Below the pieces are notes generated by a model. It saw nothing but the letters and a program-made list of their open reading frames with translations. It searched no databases and had not been told where the DNA came from. DNA of 64,000 bases. Source: Euglena gracilis (Eukaryota; Euglenida; Euglenophyceae; Euglenales). Position 1 is the first letter of the stretch, and each line of letters starts with the position of its first letter. Where the stretch lies: assembly GCA_039621445.1 (NCBI GenBank), contig CP154956.1:61750362-61814361 (forward strand). The letters are read 5' to 3'. A program made the position numbers and the translations under genes. Shown here one piece after another: positions 1 through 12,939 of this stretch.

Positions 1-59
1 TTTTTTGGCCCAAAACGGCCAAGTCAGACAGTGGGAAAAGTGTACAAAACGGCCAAAAA

Positions 60-435
60 ACAATGTTTTCAAAATTTCTCCAAAATTATGCAAAATCAAA
101 GGAAATATCCGGAGACCTAAATTGAAGCCCTTGGAACGCTCTATCTACTGGTATTTTGATTTCCACGCAGCTCACCACCTAGCCCGAGATACGGCCGTTT
201 TTCGGCCAATTTAGACCCCCCCACCCCTGAAAACGGCTAAGTCGAACAGTGGGAAAAGTGTACAAAACGGCCATCTGGGCCGAAAAAAAACGGCCGTATT
301 TCGGGCTAGGTGGGGAGTTGCGGGGAAATCAAAATATGGCTGGATAGGGCATTCTGAGGGCTTCAGATTAGGTCTCCGGACATTTCCTTTGATTTGGCTT
401 CATTTTGGAGATATTTTGAAAATTGACATTTTTTT
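60..435. repeat. Palindromic dispersed repeat module
   Basis: Two arms of about 130-150 bases face each other. Positions 75-215 (AATCAAAGGAAATATCCGGA ... GAGATACGGCCGTTTTT) are the imperfect reverse complement of 285-425 (AACGGCCGTATTTCGGGCTA ... CCTTTGATTTGG). A third, single-arm copy lies at 62226-62342, showing that the unit is dispersed. No coding potential is seen and its mobility class is unknown. Confidence 0.6.
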
Positions 436-2225
436 GGCCGAAATGACAGAGTCCAAGGGGGGGGGGGGGCTTAAAAAGGGGCGTGGGCCGATCCGACCCA
501 GTTTAGACCCCTTCGCGCGTGAATAACTCGGGCCTGGCGGGGAGTTGGTCAAACCCAGGTGATTCGGAAACTAGAACTCCAGTCGCTCGCGACTGAAAAA
601 AAAAACCCGGGAACGGGGCCGGGATCATGGTGATAATCCGTCGGTTCTCCTGGTGGCCCCGACCCAGGGGGGGGGGGGGGTCGAGGGGGGGGGTTAGCAG
701 GGGTAAGCTTCGCTCTTAACCATAAAGGGATAAGAGCTCAGCGACTCCCCCCCTATACCCCCCGGGGGGGTCCAGCCAGCAGCCTTTTTGCTGGCCGGAG
801 GCTGGACCCCCCCCCCGGGTCTTTAAGAAAACCCCTGCCCCCAAGAACCAAAATTTTCCTCCTCTGGTGTTTTGCACTAGTGGAGGTTTGGGGTTTTAGA
901 TATTTTTAAAATAGATATATAAGTTTTTTTTAAAAAAAGAACAAAATCTTTTTTTTTTTGAGGCAGAGGGCAAATAAGAATTCTGGTATTCTGCGCCGTC
1001 TAATCATTTTATCAAGGGGAGAGGTCGGCCATGTCCTAGGAGGAGAGGGGATGCGGTCCACCCCCTAGCCCTCTCCAACAATGTCTGTGTTTTTATCTTT
1101 TCCACACTCTTTTAGGGGCTGTTTTATTATTTTACAAAGGAAAAAAAAATGAACATTTGGCGATAATCACTTTGTGGGAATAAAAATCCTCACCAGTTTG
1201 CAGCAACAAGTTTTTCCATGCGTGCTTGGATGTTTTTTGCATGACTTTGGAACAGGCTCCCTCCCCACCATCTGATGCCTGGCCATCAAAGACTGTGACC
1301 GTTCCATCCCACAGTTCATCAACCGCCTGGGGATGCAACATACAACGCATATTTGCTTCTGACCGAGCTGCTGCCTCCTCCTTGCACTGACCCTGAGCTC
1401 TATCCCCCCCTCCCCGTGGTTATTTCCACCGGGGGATTATCAAATCGATCGCTCATGTTTGGCATGGATTTTGCCCGTTGGTGAACAAACAAGAAAGATG
1501 CAATCTTTAATCCCAGCTTTCATTTCATTTGGAACTCAAATGGTTCATCTACAGCCAATGGTCGAAGCCATTGGCAAATTTCAATGAATTTCTTACAAAG
1601 CTTTTTGAGTCCATCATTCATTCGTTATGTTATTGTCCCACACTGCCATTTGGTGGAGTGCAGAATGAAGGTTTTTTTTGAAGTGTGAGTCAAGATGCAG
1701 AAAACCGGAACTGAAATGTAAATTTTACAGAATTGTGACAGAAGTGGGCATATTTGCAATGACTTGCAGACACCCCCTGCCTCATTTACATTTTTTTTTG
1801 GGAGAGCTAACATCGGCCACGGGGGGGGGGGGGGGGTGGATGCCTTTGTGCAAATCTGGCTACAGATTTCTTTCAGAGTTGGCCTAAGAAGTGGATGTCC
1901 CAATTGTGGAGTTCTAGCACATGACTCACATTGGAGTTGAGGGGGGCTCGTCTTCCAATTCAGAGGGGAAGAATAATCATGATATCATTATTTTCTGAAA
2001 TCCTCTGTAGCGTTCCCGTGTGCCTCGTGGGGCATAAGGCACGGTTGAGCAAGGCAAAGATCCAAGTCCAAAAAAGAAAATCCGCGCCAATACTTGGGGG
2101 GGCCGTGGCTGACCAGAGCCGCTCCCCAAAAATGTTTAGAACTGTTGCGGTGCTCCTGGACTCAAGGAAGAAACGCCAAACCTCACCTCCCAACGGTCGT
2201 ATACCCTCCCTCGCTCGTTTCACAG
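436..2225. other. Stretch without a recognisable gene
   Basis: This stretch contains poly-G and poly-C runs (459-470, 668-690, 805-818), a T-rich patch near 905-960 and a long G run at 1820-1836. The open frames here are short and do not look like conserved protein. It is upstream of, or in early introns of, the gene that starts by 2237. Confidence 0.5.
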
Positions 2226-2236
2226 AGCCCTATGCA

Positions 2237-3534
2237 ATGAACGAGAAGCATTTCCAAAGGTGTGGCCGCTCCGCGGCGACTCCCCTCCGCGCGCTCCGCA
2301 GCATCCTGAGCGCCCGGCGGTCCATCGAGGAGCAGAACAAGCGGCTGGTGGAGTTCCAGAAGGCGTCGTACAACTGGCACCTGCAGCACCACGCCAACGT
2401 ATGGGGGGAATGGAGTTTCCCTCCGGGTGGAATCAGAACGGCACCGCATCAAATTGTGTGGCCATTCAACACCATTCAACGGATGTTCCTCCTCCAAAGT
2501 TTCTGGTGATTGTCAACTGTACAAGTTTACGCTTGGTTGAGGGAGTTGGGGTTATTTCAAGTAGGTTGAGGGTGAGGGTCAGGGTTGGGGTTGGAAGGGG
2601 GACACTGTTTGTCCCGTTGGAGATGAGGCTCGGATGACTGTGGGTCTGGTCCCCCCCCCAGCCCCCTCCCCAGTACCACGATGCCTCCTCGCCTCAGATG
2701 AAGCGCGTCATGGCTGCCTTGAGTGAGGTGGGCAGCCGATTGGACATCCCAGTGGGAACCGGTGTGTGCCGGGGATGTCTGGCGGTGGGCCCAGACGGCC
2801 AAAGACAGGGAATTTTTTTTGCGAGTGAGGAGCGATCCCGGGTTGCACCCATGCACCATCGTTTTTCAATTGCTGTATTATCAGTTGTTTGGTTTGCCTT
2901 CCCGTGAACGAATGCATATGATTTTCCAACCCAGTGTTTTTTATTTTTTTGTTGTCCTCGTTTCCATTTTTTGTGATTGTTCTTAGATCTGGAGGAGTTG
3001 TCCTCATTGAATGCCATTTCAAGCACAAATTTGGCAGAGAAGAACTTGCACGAGACCATCATGTGTGTATTTTTTCTCGTTGCGTGTGAGAGGCAATTTA
3101 TTTTCGAGTCAAAATGAATAATAATACAAGTTCATCAAATCTGGAAAATCATCAAATTGGACATTTATATTCCACAGAATACAAATTAATCTACCACAAC
3201 CCATATGCATTCCAATTTGATGAATTTTGATTCTACCCAGTGGCAAACAAATCAAAAGAAAGAATAATATCAAGGATCAAAGTGCTGGAATTTTTCGGCT
3301 CCATTCGCTTCGGTGCTTGGTTGGCTCGGGTTGCCCAAAGTTATTTGTTTGTTCTTTATTTCCTTTTTTTTTATCTGAAGGCTGGGTTAGGGTTTCAGAG
3401 GCACAAAAGAACAGACGGTGTTTGTTTGCTGAAGATAAGCAAACCTTGATTAAATTTATATCAGGTGGAATCAGCAAGGCTTTTTTCAAAGTGTGTAGCC
3501 ATTCAATGTTTGTCTCTTCCTTTATGGAAGGAAA

Positions 3535-3600
<66 letters not shown>

Positions 3601-6113
3601 GGCAACCCTTGGTTGGCTGGTTGGAGAGGTGAGGATGGGAAGAATTTTTGTCTGGTGGAGTTGAGGCTTTGACTGATGATTGAGATAAGTGTTAAAGTGT
3701 TGAGGTTGGAGGGTGAGTTAGGGTTGGATTTATGGGATTTTGTGGGGTGAGGGACTGCCTATGTTTTATTATAATTTAATATATGGTACCCTGAGGAGAC
3801 ATTTCCCTATCAACCAAAATGGTCTCGATCATAGATTTTTTTTTTGTTGAAAATGAAAACCTTTTTTAAAACCCCCCATTGTCAGCCCCCGGGATCCAGT
3901 TTGGTGGTTCCCCCAGGGGGAGGGCAAAATCGAGGCTTACCCTGTACTGAACGAAAGATCCACAAAATGCCCTTTGTGGAATCGCTCCAGGTGAGTATGT
4001 CAAGGTATTTCAGCCAATCTCGGGGTTCTTAATACAACGATAAAATTGAGTTTCATTCGATCCACACCAGTTTTCCGCCATTTGGAATCAGGGTGGCCAT
4101 GAAAGTTTAGGCTTTTCAAGGCTTTTTTTGACTCTTCCAACACTCAGCCAGGCAGGCTGTGACCATCTGATCGTAACCCCCCATTGCCACCCCCCCCCTG
4201 TAATTTTCACCCTGAAAGGTGAATATTGAAATTTGAAATTTAAAAATGGGTGAAATATGGGGACACCCCCCCCCAATTGACACCCCCTCTAAGGTGGAGG
4301 TGTGACATATTGGGGGGGGGGGGATGGTCATGTCAGCAACACCATCCACTTGTCTTCTTTCGTTTTCTCAGGAATTCAAGCCTCGATGATGCAAGCCTTT
4401 CCCACTTGCTCAAACGTGTGGATATCCCACTGGTTTTTTCTTCTTGCTTTGAGATTTATGGAATATTGATTTTGAATGAAAGTTCTCTTTCCTCCATATT
4501 GTCCACGTCGAAAAGGACATTATTTTGACACTTTTTTTTTGATTTTCTGTGGAGATAAATTTCTCATTTCATTTTGCAGGGTGGATTTTAAGGGACGGGT
4601 CAGCTTTTTATGGCTGTCCCTTGGGCCAAAGGGCCGACCAAGGGTCGGTTCGGGGCTTGAATGGGCCACAAAATATTTTTTTAAAAAATTGCCATTTTAA
4701 GGAATAGAGGCCACAGTTTCAGGATGCTACGAACTGGAGGAATTGATTTTTTACTGGTGTCGACCTGTTTTCTCAAAAACAAAAAATGTCGATTTTTTCG
4801 GGCATTTTTTCTGTGTATTTCAGTTTTGTGTAGTGCAGTGTGTGTTGTGTAGCTGGGGCAGCTGATGTTTTTCCGCTGAGGGCAGCCCTGCCTGTTGCAT
4901 ACCACAGGCAGCAAACATTAACTCTCCCAGCAGTACACCACTGTGGGCAAGGTAATGCATGAAGCCAGGTAAACTGGCTGCAAGGAACGAAAATCCATGA
5001 TGAAAAGGAAATAGCACAACCTTTCACAGAACCACAAACTCTCACACCGAAGGACAACCCTTCATAGAATACATGCAGCCATTGCAAGCCAGGGTCGAAA
5101 CAAAAAGTTCATCAGGCTTTCTTCGGCCGTTGGAAAAAGTAAATTGGGCACAGCATATTTGACAATGAGGAAGTCAGGACACTTGGTTGATTGCCACAGT
5201 TTAGCGTCCAAAGCAACACAATGAAGGTCAAGGCCAGCCATTTCCAGGATGATGGCAGCAACCCTTCTTCTCTGCAGAGATCGACACTCGAGCCAAGTTT
5301 GAGGAATTCCAAGGTGTCTCCGTGTCTCACAGCTTCTCTCACAGCCTGAGGCAGTAAGTTGCTTGCAACGTCGTTTTCAAAGGTTTGATGCCGGCCAAAC
5401 TTTGGGGGATTGACTCCAACTGCCTGGGGGCCAACAAACTGGGGGTTTCCAGAAATGCCCCCCGCATTCATCAATGACAGGGTGATATGCTGTGTGCCGC
5501 AAATTCGGGTCCAGTTTTCCATCCTCCTGCGCTCCCTCAGAGACGTCGTTCCAAGCCATCCTCCCGCTGCTGGGGAAGTGGATGGATCGTATGCGGCGCT
5601 GTTTCGTGCGGTAACATCCCTCTTCGAACGCCTTCCCCTCGGCAGGCCCACACGACATGAAGTTTGGATTTACGCTGCTGTACGAGGTGTCCGTGCCTGT
5701 TGATGGGCAGGGTGGTGGGGACAGGCAGGGGAGGTGCCCTTTCCCTGCAGTGACACGTGGTTCAGTGGTTCCCAATGTCCTGGATAGAGGTACGTTTCGC
5801 TTTTGGATCCACGAGAAAAGGTGTTGTTGATCAAACCCGTTTGACAACGCCGGCCCCAGTGAATGAAAATGTATGGTTACCCACCCCGCTGACGGACACC
5901 ACCAGCATGCACGTCCCGCGGGCACGTCTTGCCACATAGCACGTCCCACGTGTCACGTAGCACGTGTCACGCCGGTGGCCACAGGGGGCGCGGAAGTTTC
6001 CGGCGGTCTTCGGCCAACACGCGGCACGCGCCGTGCTGCTGGGCATCGTGGTGGCGATGGAGCGGTACCTCGGCGAGGAGGAGCAGCTGGAGGGGCTGCA
6101 GCTGGCGTGTTGA
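2237..6113 (+). CDS. Unidentified multi-exon protein gene
   Basis: I do not recognise the product. Exon-like blocks, mostly with GT...AG borders, are 2237-2398, 2674-2761, 2987-3062, 3958-3990, 4372-4432, 5278-5313, 5541-5610, 5646-5686 and 5985-6113 (stop TGA). The first block reads SIEEQNKRLVEFQKASYNW, helical and charged. The last reads ARKFPAVFGQHAARAVLL then MERYLGEEEQLEGL, a predicted helical C-terminus. Phases agree across blocks 1-5 and 6-7. The joins 5-6 and 7-8 are each off by one base, so an exon is missing, a splice site is nonstandard, or there is an assembly indel. The start at 2237 is the first in-frame ATG in block 1, but block 1 also follows a CAG acceptor at 2225, so upstream exons are possible. 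The introns contain a (CA)n tract at 3538-3598. Confidence 0.5.
3538..3598. repeat. (CA)n microsatellite
   Basis: About 30 uninterrupted CA units lie in an intron of the unidentified gene. Confidence 0.95.
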
Positions 6114-8672
6114 GCCTGCCGGCAAGGAGGGGCGAGTGCCCAGTGGCATCCCCAATAGTGTGGAGGGACGTAAACACGAAGATTGTTTTGTTCGTTTTTC
6201 TCCCCTAGAATCACTCTGAAAGTTACCTCGCGTATTGGGTTCATTTGTGGGTCAATGAAAATGGGGGGAGGAACACTAAATTGCTTTTTAATGGTTATTT
6301 TGGGCAGGGGAGGGTGGTCAAAGAGTGCTTCAAGAGTGAGTGATTGTAAAAACAAAGGCAAATTGAATTACGCATAAGCCCCAAAACCCCCGAATGCATA
6401 TAATTTCAGATAACAACTTTGTTCTGGTCTCAAACAAAAGATGCCAAAGATTTCAAAGTATCATCTTATCGACAGTATCCAAACCAGAAATATGCATGAG
6501 CGATCTTACAGGGGTCCGATGAGTAAGCAGGGTCTGGTGAGTAAGCTCCCCCCCTCCAAAGCAACCTTTTTATTGGAAAAATCATCACAAACAATTTTCA
6601 GAAAATAGGGTGAAAATATTAAATCCAAGCAGTATAGCAGTATTTTTACAATTTTTTTTTTCAGGGTCAGAGGCGAAGTGCAATTTTCTTTGGGGATTGT
6701 GCTGCTGTGTGATGCATGTTTCTTGTCAAACATGACCCCTCTTTCTTTGACTCGGACGGAGTGTCTGCTTTTTTTTTTGGTCGCCGTTTGAACAAACCCC
6801 AAGCAACCCCGCATTTTTGCCTAAATGTTGTCTTAAATTGTGCCTAAAAGCACACATCCCTAACCGTCCATGAGTGAGGAATGCTGCTTTAGTAGTGGTG
6901 GTCCGAACCCTCCCCAGACTGTCAAGCCCCCACTGAAATGAAGGCTCTGAAGGGAAGTATGTTCAATGGCAAGCTTAATTTTGCTGCCCCCGAGGGAGGG
7001 GGGGTTAATTAGGACGAGGGAGGAGAGTTTCTTCTTCTTAATCACACCCTGGTTGGGGTTTTGTCATTTCTTTTTGTTGTATTCTGATGCTTTTATGTAT
7101 AGGGTTGGGGTTGCAGTTGTTATTTAGATGAGGATTAAGGTTCTGCCGAGGCCTGGATTAGAATCAGCCAAAAATTAGACTTAATTTCAGCCTAAATCTA
7201 GCCTTACCTTAAATAGCCTTATGTTATTCCTGACCTTATTATTAACTCTAATTTGTCTCTAACCAATAATTTCACCCCAACCTCCATGCGACACATTTGC
7301 CAAGATCATCTTTACAGAATGAAAACACAGGCAAATTGGAGGTTCTCCCCTCTTGTAAAACGGCGGGGGACCCTCCAACGTGAATTTCCCCCACAGGACC
7401 AGTCGTTCGATATCCCTCGATGGACATGATCATTGCTCTTCTGCTCCTTTTGTGTGCAGGATGCAGGCTGCTTCAGGGCACTGTATGGGTTTCTTCGGGA
7501 ACAAACCAAGCTTTAGGAGTGCCGCACACAGGTGAGTTGCTCTATAGGAACTTGCTTTCTCAGTCTGTTTTATGTCCATGACCAATCCGGTTGCAGTTGG
7601 GAAAGAGAAGTCAAGAAAACAGCCAACTGGTGCGGTCCGAAACTATTTTAAAAGCAAGTTTCCGTGTATTTATGAGGAGACTTGATTTGTTTTGTTTTTG
7701 TTCATCATTCAGATATTTTATGACGCAAAGAGAATTGTATTTCGAAATTTATTTTGTCATGAATTGAAGGAAGGTGTCTCAAAGTTTCAAAAAGTTCCCC
7801 TGATTCCATTTAAGAAATTGAAAATAACACAGAAGAGAAATCCCAAAGCAAATTGCACGGTTTTCACATAAATTTTCAGAAAAGTGTGAACATCCCCTTG
7901 AACCTACCACAGGATAAATTGATACATCATGAGGTTTGATTAATGTAAGCCATTGGCAATAATGGTCAAAAGTCTCATACGGCATCTTTTATCCCCAATG
8001 TGCATGAAGAAATTGACTCACTCCCATAATCGGCCAACCATCTTCAAAACTCTGCATTTTTCAAGGGTATTAAACAATCTTTATACAATAACAAATACAC
8101 AGAAAAAAGTGTGTATTTGGTACTTGGATGATTTCAGGGAGGTCCTTTTTCCTTTAACGACCACGCGTGTTAAAGATCTACTCAAGGGCCGCCTAAGGCC
8201 TCAAAAATTAAAGGGTAAAAATACATTTTTGCTGTTTTTATGGATGGGCTCTCCTCCAAGGATGAAATCAATCAATCAATAGAGATCAATAGATTTTTTT
8301 TTCAATGTCGATCCTATTTTGGTGGTAAATATCGAGGTTTTCATCTATTTTTCTTGGGATTTTTTTGTTGAATGTGCTGGTATTGTCAATTGTTCCATTA
8401 AGGATCGTTTGGGTATTTTTTTATTTTTTGCAAAAATATCAATTTTCGTATGTAGCTCATATGGCATGAATGCATGACCAGAGGAGCAATTCATCCCTGT
8501 TTCTTTGGGAAGTTGGCTAAAAAAAAACAGTGATTTGTATCCAAGTATTTTTTTGATCTTTAATTTCCTGGATCTTATGAAAAATGAAGTATGATGTGTT
8601 TTGACGTACCGTTTTGGATCTGGCTCTTGCAAATAAATTATGCAAAGACTAGTAAGGTTTGCCTCCAAGGAC
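6114..8672. other. Intergenic stretch, nothing recognised
   Basis: Low-GC sequence with no convincing exon in either direction, no TIR pair found by eye and only short open frames. Confidence 0.45.
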
Positions 8673-8918
8673 CTCCACCCATTTTGCCTGCGAAAAAAGC
8701 CGCCAAGAAAAGCAGTAAGCACAACTTTGATCAGAGTGCGAGTCAACGAAATCCAACCGCACTCCTCCTCCACCCCTTCCTGCAGCATCCCACGCACCCA
8801 CCGGACAGGAACAGCAAGCACCGCACTCCATCTGGTCCTGTGCCTGTCCAGCGCCGCTTGTTCCGGTTCTGGCATCGCTGTGCAATATTCTGCCAGCCGT
8901 CTTCCCATCTTCTCCAGG
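8673..8918 (-). CDS. Possible orphan exon, function unknown
   Basis: On the minus strand a 246-base block is open in one frame. It is bounded by an AG acceptor at its 5' side (near 8919) and a GT donor at its 3' side (near 8672). It reads SLEKMGRRLAEYC, then EQAALDRHRTRWSAVLAVPV, then VVLTAFLGGFFRRQNGW, which looks more like protein than the neighbouring frames. No family is recognised and no partner exons are placed. Codon bias is weaker than in the certain exons of this window, so this is tentative. Confidence 0.3.
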
Positions 8919-9479
8919 CTTTTTCCAATTTGGCTTTTTATTGGGGTGGGGTTGTTGGTCATGCGCCATTCTTGTGCACGGGTGTGCTCCGTTCTGCCCG
9001 AAAGCGACAGACTCCTCGGGGTTCTGGAGGAGTTTGCATTTGAGGCCTGGCTGGGCAGTGATAGATGACCAGAGGAAAGAAGCCTGTCAGTCCCGCCTCA
9101 CCTCTGGGGTGGTGAGAGCCTGATCTTTGAAATGGCTGTATGTCGCGAAGCTTCGCTTTTGCTGCTTGAAAGCTGTGGCCTTTGCTCGACAGAGGTTGAA
9201 CGTTACGGAAGCTGAAGCGAACCCTGTTGTGTTTGTGTCTTCTCCGCAGGGTGGTCAGGGTGACCCGGAGATGCCAAAATAACTAATTTCAAAAATGATC
9301 TGAAGCAAGACCGAGGATGCTGGTCTGCACCACTGTTCTTTACGCCCTCGACAAGGAGCAGTTTTTGTTCAGGGGTGGATGCAGTTCTATAATTTTTCGA
9401 ATGTGATGATGGTTCTTTGCCGGAGTGTTTCCAATTCAAACGTTTTCTGTGCGGAGGTGTGAACAAACCCCCCCAATCA

Positions 9480-10975
9480 AAGCCCAGGACCCATCGGGGG
9501 CGTCTCGTGCCTCCCCTTCTTCCCCCCCCAGCGCCGCCCCAGGGGCGTTCCCAAAGATGGCGGTCCCCGACTCCCGGCCAGGCCGTAGCGCTCAGCCCCG
9601 CACAGAAGGGGAGTTGCGCCGGAAGCCCCTTCCGGGCTCCGACCTGGCCGGTGGCCCGCAGGTCCCTCGCAATGTCCCCAGGGGTTCCCCCTGGATGTCG
9701 CATCGAAGTCTCTGGTCCCGTGGCAGTGGGATTCACTGTAAAGATCGTCGATGGCTCAGCTTCCTGTGAGCCCCGGCACTGTTCCCTCGGGGCCGGACCT
9801 CCCCCGCAGAGGCTGGAGGGAGGGGCTGAAGGCGGCAGCCTGCCTTTGACTGGTGGCGGCGGCGGCGGCGGCGGCGGTGGTGTTGGTCTTGTCTGCCGCG
9901 CTGTGGCTGGCCTCTGCTGGGGGGCGTGGCTCCGGGCAGGAGGGGCCCCCTCCCGCCCATCCCACCCGAATGTAACCCCTCTTTATGCGGGCTGACCCAT
10001 TGGGCGAAAATTTTCAACATAATTTATGGTTTTTCTGGGGCGTTTTTTTTTTTACTTTTTGAGCATTTTTTGAACATTCAACAACCAAAAAAAAAAACTT
10101 CGGTCCAGGTTGAAAAACAAAACCAGAAACATATTCTTTTGAGTTTTGGGTGAATATACAATGTTCCGGCACACCAGGAATCAGTTTTTTACCCGGGGTT
10201 GGCCTGTTTTGCTGAGATTTTAAAAAAATTCGAACACTAAGCAAAGCAGAAATGAAGAATTGATTTCCAAATCTATGGGTGATTTGCAAACAAATCTGGT
10301 GCAGTCTCGATGATAATTATTTTAAGGATGAGACCCTTAGAACAATTATTCTCGAGACTGCACCAGAGTTTGTTTGCAAATGGACACCTTTGGATTTGGC
10401 GATCATTTTGGAATAAAACATTATCATATTGTACGACAACAACAGCAACAACAATGATGATGATGGTGGTGGTGGTGGTGGTGGTGGATAACACATGTTA
10501 TTACAATCCCACCATTGCCATTCATGTTGTTACTCATCAATGTCATGATGACACCCAAGTGCACCCTTGCCACCACCACCCAACCCCAACACCCCCGACT
10601 CAGCACCCACCCCTGGGACCGGTCCTACGCCAACAAATTCTGACAGGTTCCCCTCCGGCAGACTGAACCGGGGGGTAGGGTGTGCTGGTGCCAGGGAAAT
10701 GGGTGTTGGGCAACGATTGCTTTCGTTGGGGAGGTCTTCCAGCCCCGGTCCTCCTCCCCGGGAGAGAAGGGCCCAGGGGCCCACCCTGGCGCGGAGCTCC
10801 ACGCGCTGCCGGCGGCGCTGCACAGGAAAGTGGCGCCCCCCCTCGGATTTCCCTCCCATTCAGCGCGCGGGGCTGCCAGTGACTCCGCCCTTCGCAGCGG
10901 CCCCACGGGCCCCCACTCAGGGCTCGTGGTGGCGCCACGCCACACGGAGTCCTCTCCACAGGTGTGTTTTGTGCC
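9480..10975. other. GC-rich patches, exon status unclear
   Basis: Two GC-rich patches, about 9520-9780 and 10740-10970, stand out from AT-richer surroundings and are open in several frames on both strands. Plus-strand readings such as GCRIEVSGPVAVGFTVKIVD (near 9700) and ELHALPAALHRKVA (near 10795) are exon-like, but no frame is clearly favoured and no family is recognised. A GGC trinucleotide run is at 9858-9880, and GATGAT/GGT trinucleotide repeats are at 10440-10489. Confidence 0.3.
10095..10225 (+). repeat. Dispersed 'ATGTTCC...GCCAG...GTTGGCCTG' repeat, copy 1
   Basis: This is one of at least five copies of a diverged unit with this order of words: GTTTTGGGTG, ACAATGTTCC, GCCAG/ACCAGGAATC, a T-run, GAGTTGGCCTGTTTT, GAGATTTT. 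Related copies are at 14130-14400, 35410-35650, 54860-55045 and 60955-61335, often followed by AAGGCATTTTAAGG words. No coding capacity is seen. Confidence 0.65.
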
Positions 10976-11129
10976 TGCGCCCACCCCACCAATTATTATG
11001 TGCAATGGTTGCACGATGGGCATGCCCCTTTGTCATTTTGATTCTGATGTGTTGGTATTGTGAAATGCATATGCATATATTATGTATAACATATAAAATG
11101 AATCGATAGTTGCAGTGATGTAAGATCAA

Positions 11130-11527
11130 TAAACCCCTCTCCCAAATAATAAACCCCCGCAAAAAAACCCCTCCAAATAATAAAACCCCCTGAGGACTGA
11201 CTTCGGCCGCCCAAATGATAAACCCCCCTCCAACAGGAGTGAAGGCAAGGAAAAAAAGACTCAAAAATTAGCAGAAACGTTGCAAAAAAAAATCGACAAA
11301 AATGGATAAGATCGGTGCATAAAACATGATGAACAAGCACCCATTTTTCAACAAAGCCCAAAAATGCCAAAAAATTGACCATTGGAGCCCGTGGAGGACT
11401 TTTTGGGTCGATCTTTGACTTCGAAAATATTGCCCAAATAATTAACCCCCCCAAATAATCAACCCCCCTGGAACCTGATTTCGAGTGTCCAAATAATAAA
11501 TGCAAATAATAAACGGGGGTGTTTTTA
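11130..11527. mobile_element. Poly-C-ended TIR element (AAATAATAAA type)
   Basis: Starts TAAACCCCTCTCCCAAATAAT and ends in AATAATAAACGGGGGTGTTTT. The word AAATAAT(A)AAACCCCC recurs several times inside, next to a TCGGCCGCCC-like phrase. It is a degenerate member of the family described at 11842-12228. Confidence 0.5.
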
Positions 11528-11633
11528 CTTAGGGGGCGGTATATATGGACATGAAAAAATACAATTTTGCACGTTGACATATTTTGCATATATCTATCTT
11601 AATAATATTCCCACACATACGCACATTTGTACA

Positions 11634-11841
11634 TACAAACATCCATCCATCCATACATACATATATCCATCCATGAATGCATGCATGTATGCATCCATAC
11701 ATACATACATGCATGCATGCATACATACATACATACGTACGTACATACATGCATGCATGCATGCATGCATACGAACATACATACGTACCTATCTGCCTGC
11801 CTAAATGCATACGAACATACATACGTACCTATCTGCCTACC
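11634..11841. repeat. Tetranucleotide microsatellite (ACAT/GCAT/ACGT)
   Basis: About 200 bases of tetranucleotide repeat directly adjoin the left end of the next TIR element. Confidence 0.9.
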
Positions 11842-12228
11842 TAAACCCTCCCCCCAAATAATACCCCCCCCCCTTGGGGTCCGACTTCGGCCGCCGAAAT
11901 AATACCTCCCCCCCCCCTGGTTTCAGGCCGAAGGCCCGGATTTTGACCTGAAAATGTAGATAAAAATCACAATCTCTTACAACAAATTACGAAAAAAAAT
12001 CGATTTTTCTGGATCATCTGGCCTCCAAAAAATGCTAAATTCCATGAGAAAGTACAAAAAATGACCCCAAGGGGGGGTTTTGGCGCTATTTTTGCTCCTA
12101 CGGAACTTCGAAAAATTTTGAGATTTTTTGGGAAATAATACCTCCCCAAATAATACCCCCCCCCCCTCGGCCGGGACTTCGGACGAAAAAAATAATACCC
12201 GGGGGGTATTATTTGGGGGGGGGGGTTA
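11842..12228. mobile_element. Poly-C-ended TIR element (AAATAATACC type)
   Basis: The ends are inverted: TAAACCCTCCCCCCAAATAA on the left and TATTATTTGGG(n)GTTA on the right. The word AAATAATACC is repeated next to both ends, and the phrase GGGGTCCGACTTCGGCCG follows. The interior (TTTTTGCTCCTACGGAACTT) matches the element at 50618-50921, so this is a real repeat family. The element sits between two tetranucleotide microsatellites. No open reading frame, so non-autonomous. Confidence 0.75.
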
Positions 12229-12382
12229 CCTACCTACCACCTACCTACCTACCACCTACCCACCTACCTACCTACCTACCTACCTACCTACCTACCTACC
12301 TACCTACCTACCTACCTACCTACCTACCTACCTACCTACCTACCTACCTACAGACAGATTGACAGACAGACAGACAGACAGC
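12229..12382. repeat. (TACC)n then (GACA)n microsatellite
   Basis: More than 25 TACC units run on directly from the right end of the TIR element, followed by GACA units. Confidence 0.95.
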
Positions 12383-12939
12383 AGTCAGACAGAAACACAG
12401 AAACATGTGGTATATCAGGATGCGAGTACAAATGATGGAATTGGTCCCAGGACTCGACTAAACACCCAGGTATGGTGAACTAGTGGACCCGGTGTGCCTG
12501 GTTCCACTGTGCTGAGCCGTATAATTATAATAATAATATGATTTTAGAATAAATAATGATTAGATAGTATTTATAATGATTTAGATAATGATTTAGAATA
12601 ATAGAATATAAATTACAACATAATTAGAATTTTTGTGGCATTAACGTCGCAAGTCATGCAGGCAGCCAGGATGTAAAAAAAAGAGCCTGCAGCCATGTGT
12701 TCTTTTTTTACATCCTTCTATGATGGGTCTGGAGTAGGATGCGGAAATAGCAAGGCGTCAGGGCAGCACTCAATGCAACAGTTCGGAAACAAAAGGGATT
12801 TACCCCCAAAATGGGTGGGTAACACAGTGGGATTTCTTCTTTTGGGGCGTTTTGTTTGTTTTGTTTCGTGGGTTTTGAGGTCAGTTTGTAGGTTTGTAGG
12901 TTACGTGTCTGCCTTGATTTGGGGCTCTTTTCAAGATAC

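Noticed and set aside
5873-6208. 111-codon alternative frame over the last exon of the unidentified gene
   Set aside because: Reads as low-complexity Gly/Ala/Arg; the frame ending at TGA 6113 has a natural helical sequence and fits a CAG acceptor.
11627-11902. Long open frames over tetranucleotide repeats (also at 12708-13248, 14382-14907, 15845-16508, 40100-41329)
   Set aside because: They translate microsatellites (YIHT, CVCV repeats) and are not genes; only short true exons lie inside some of them.
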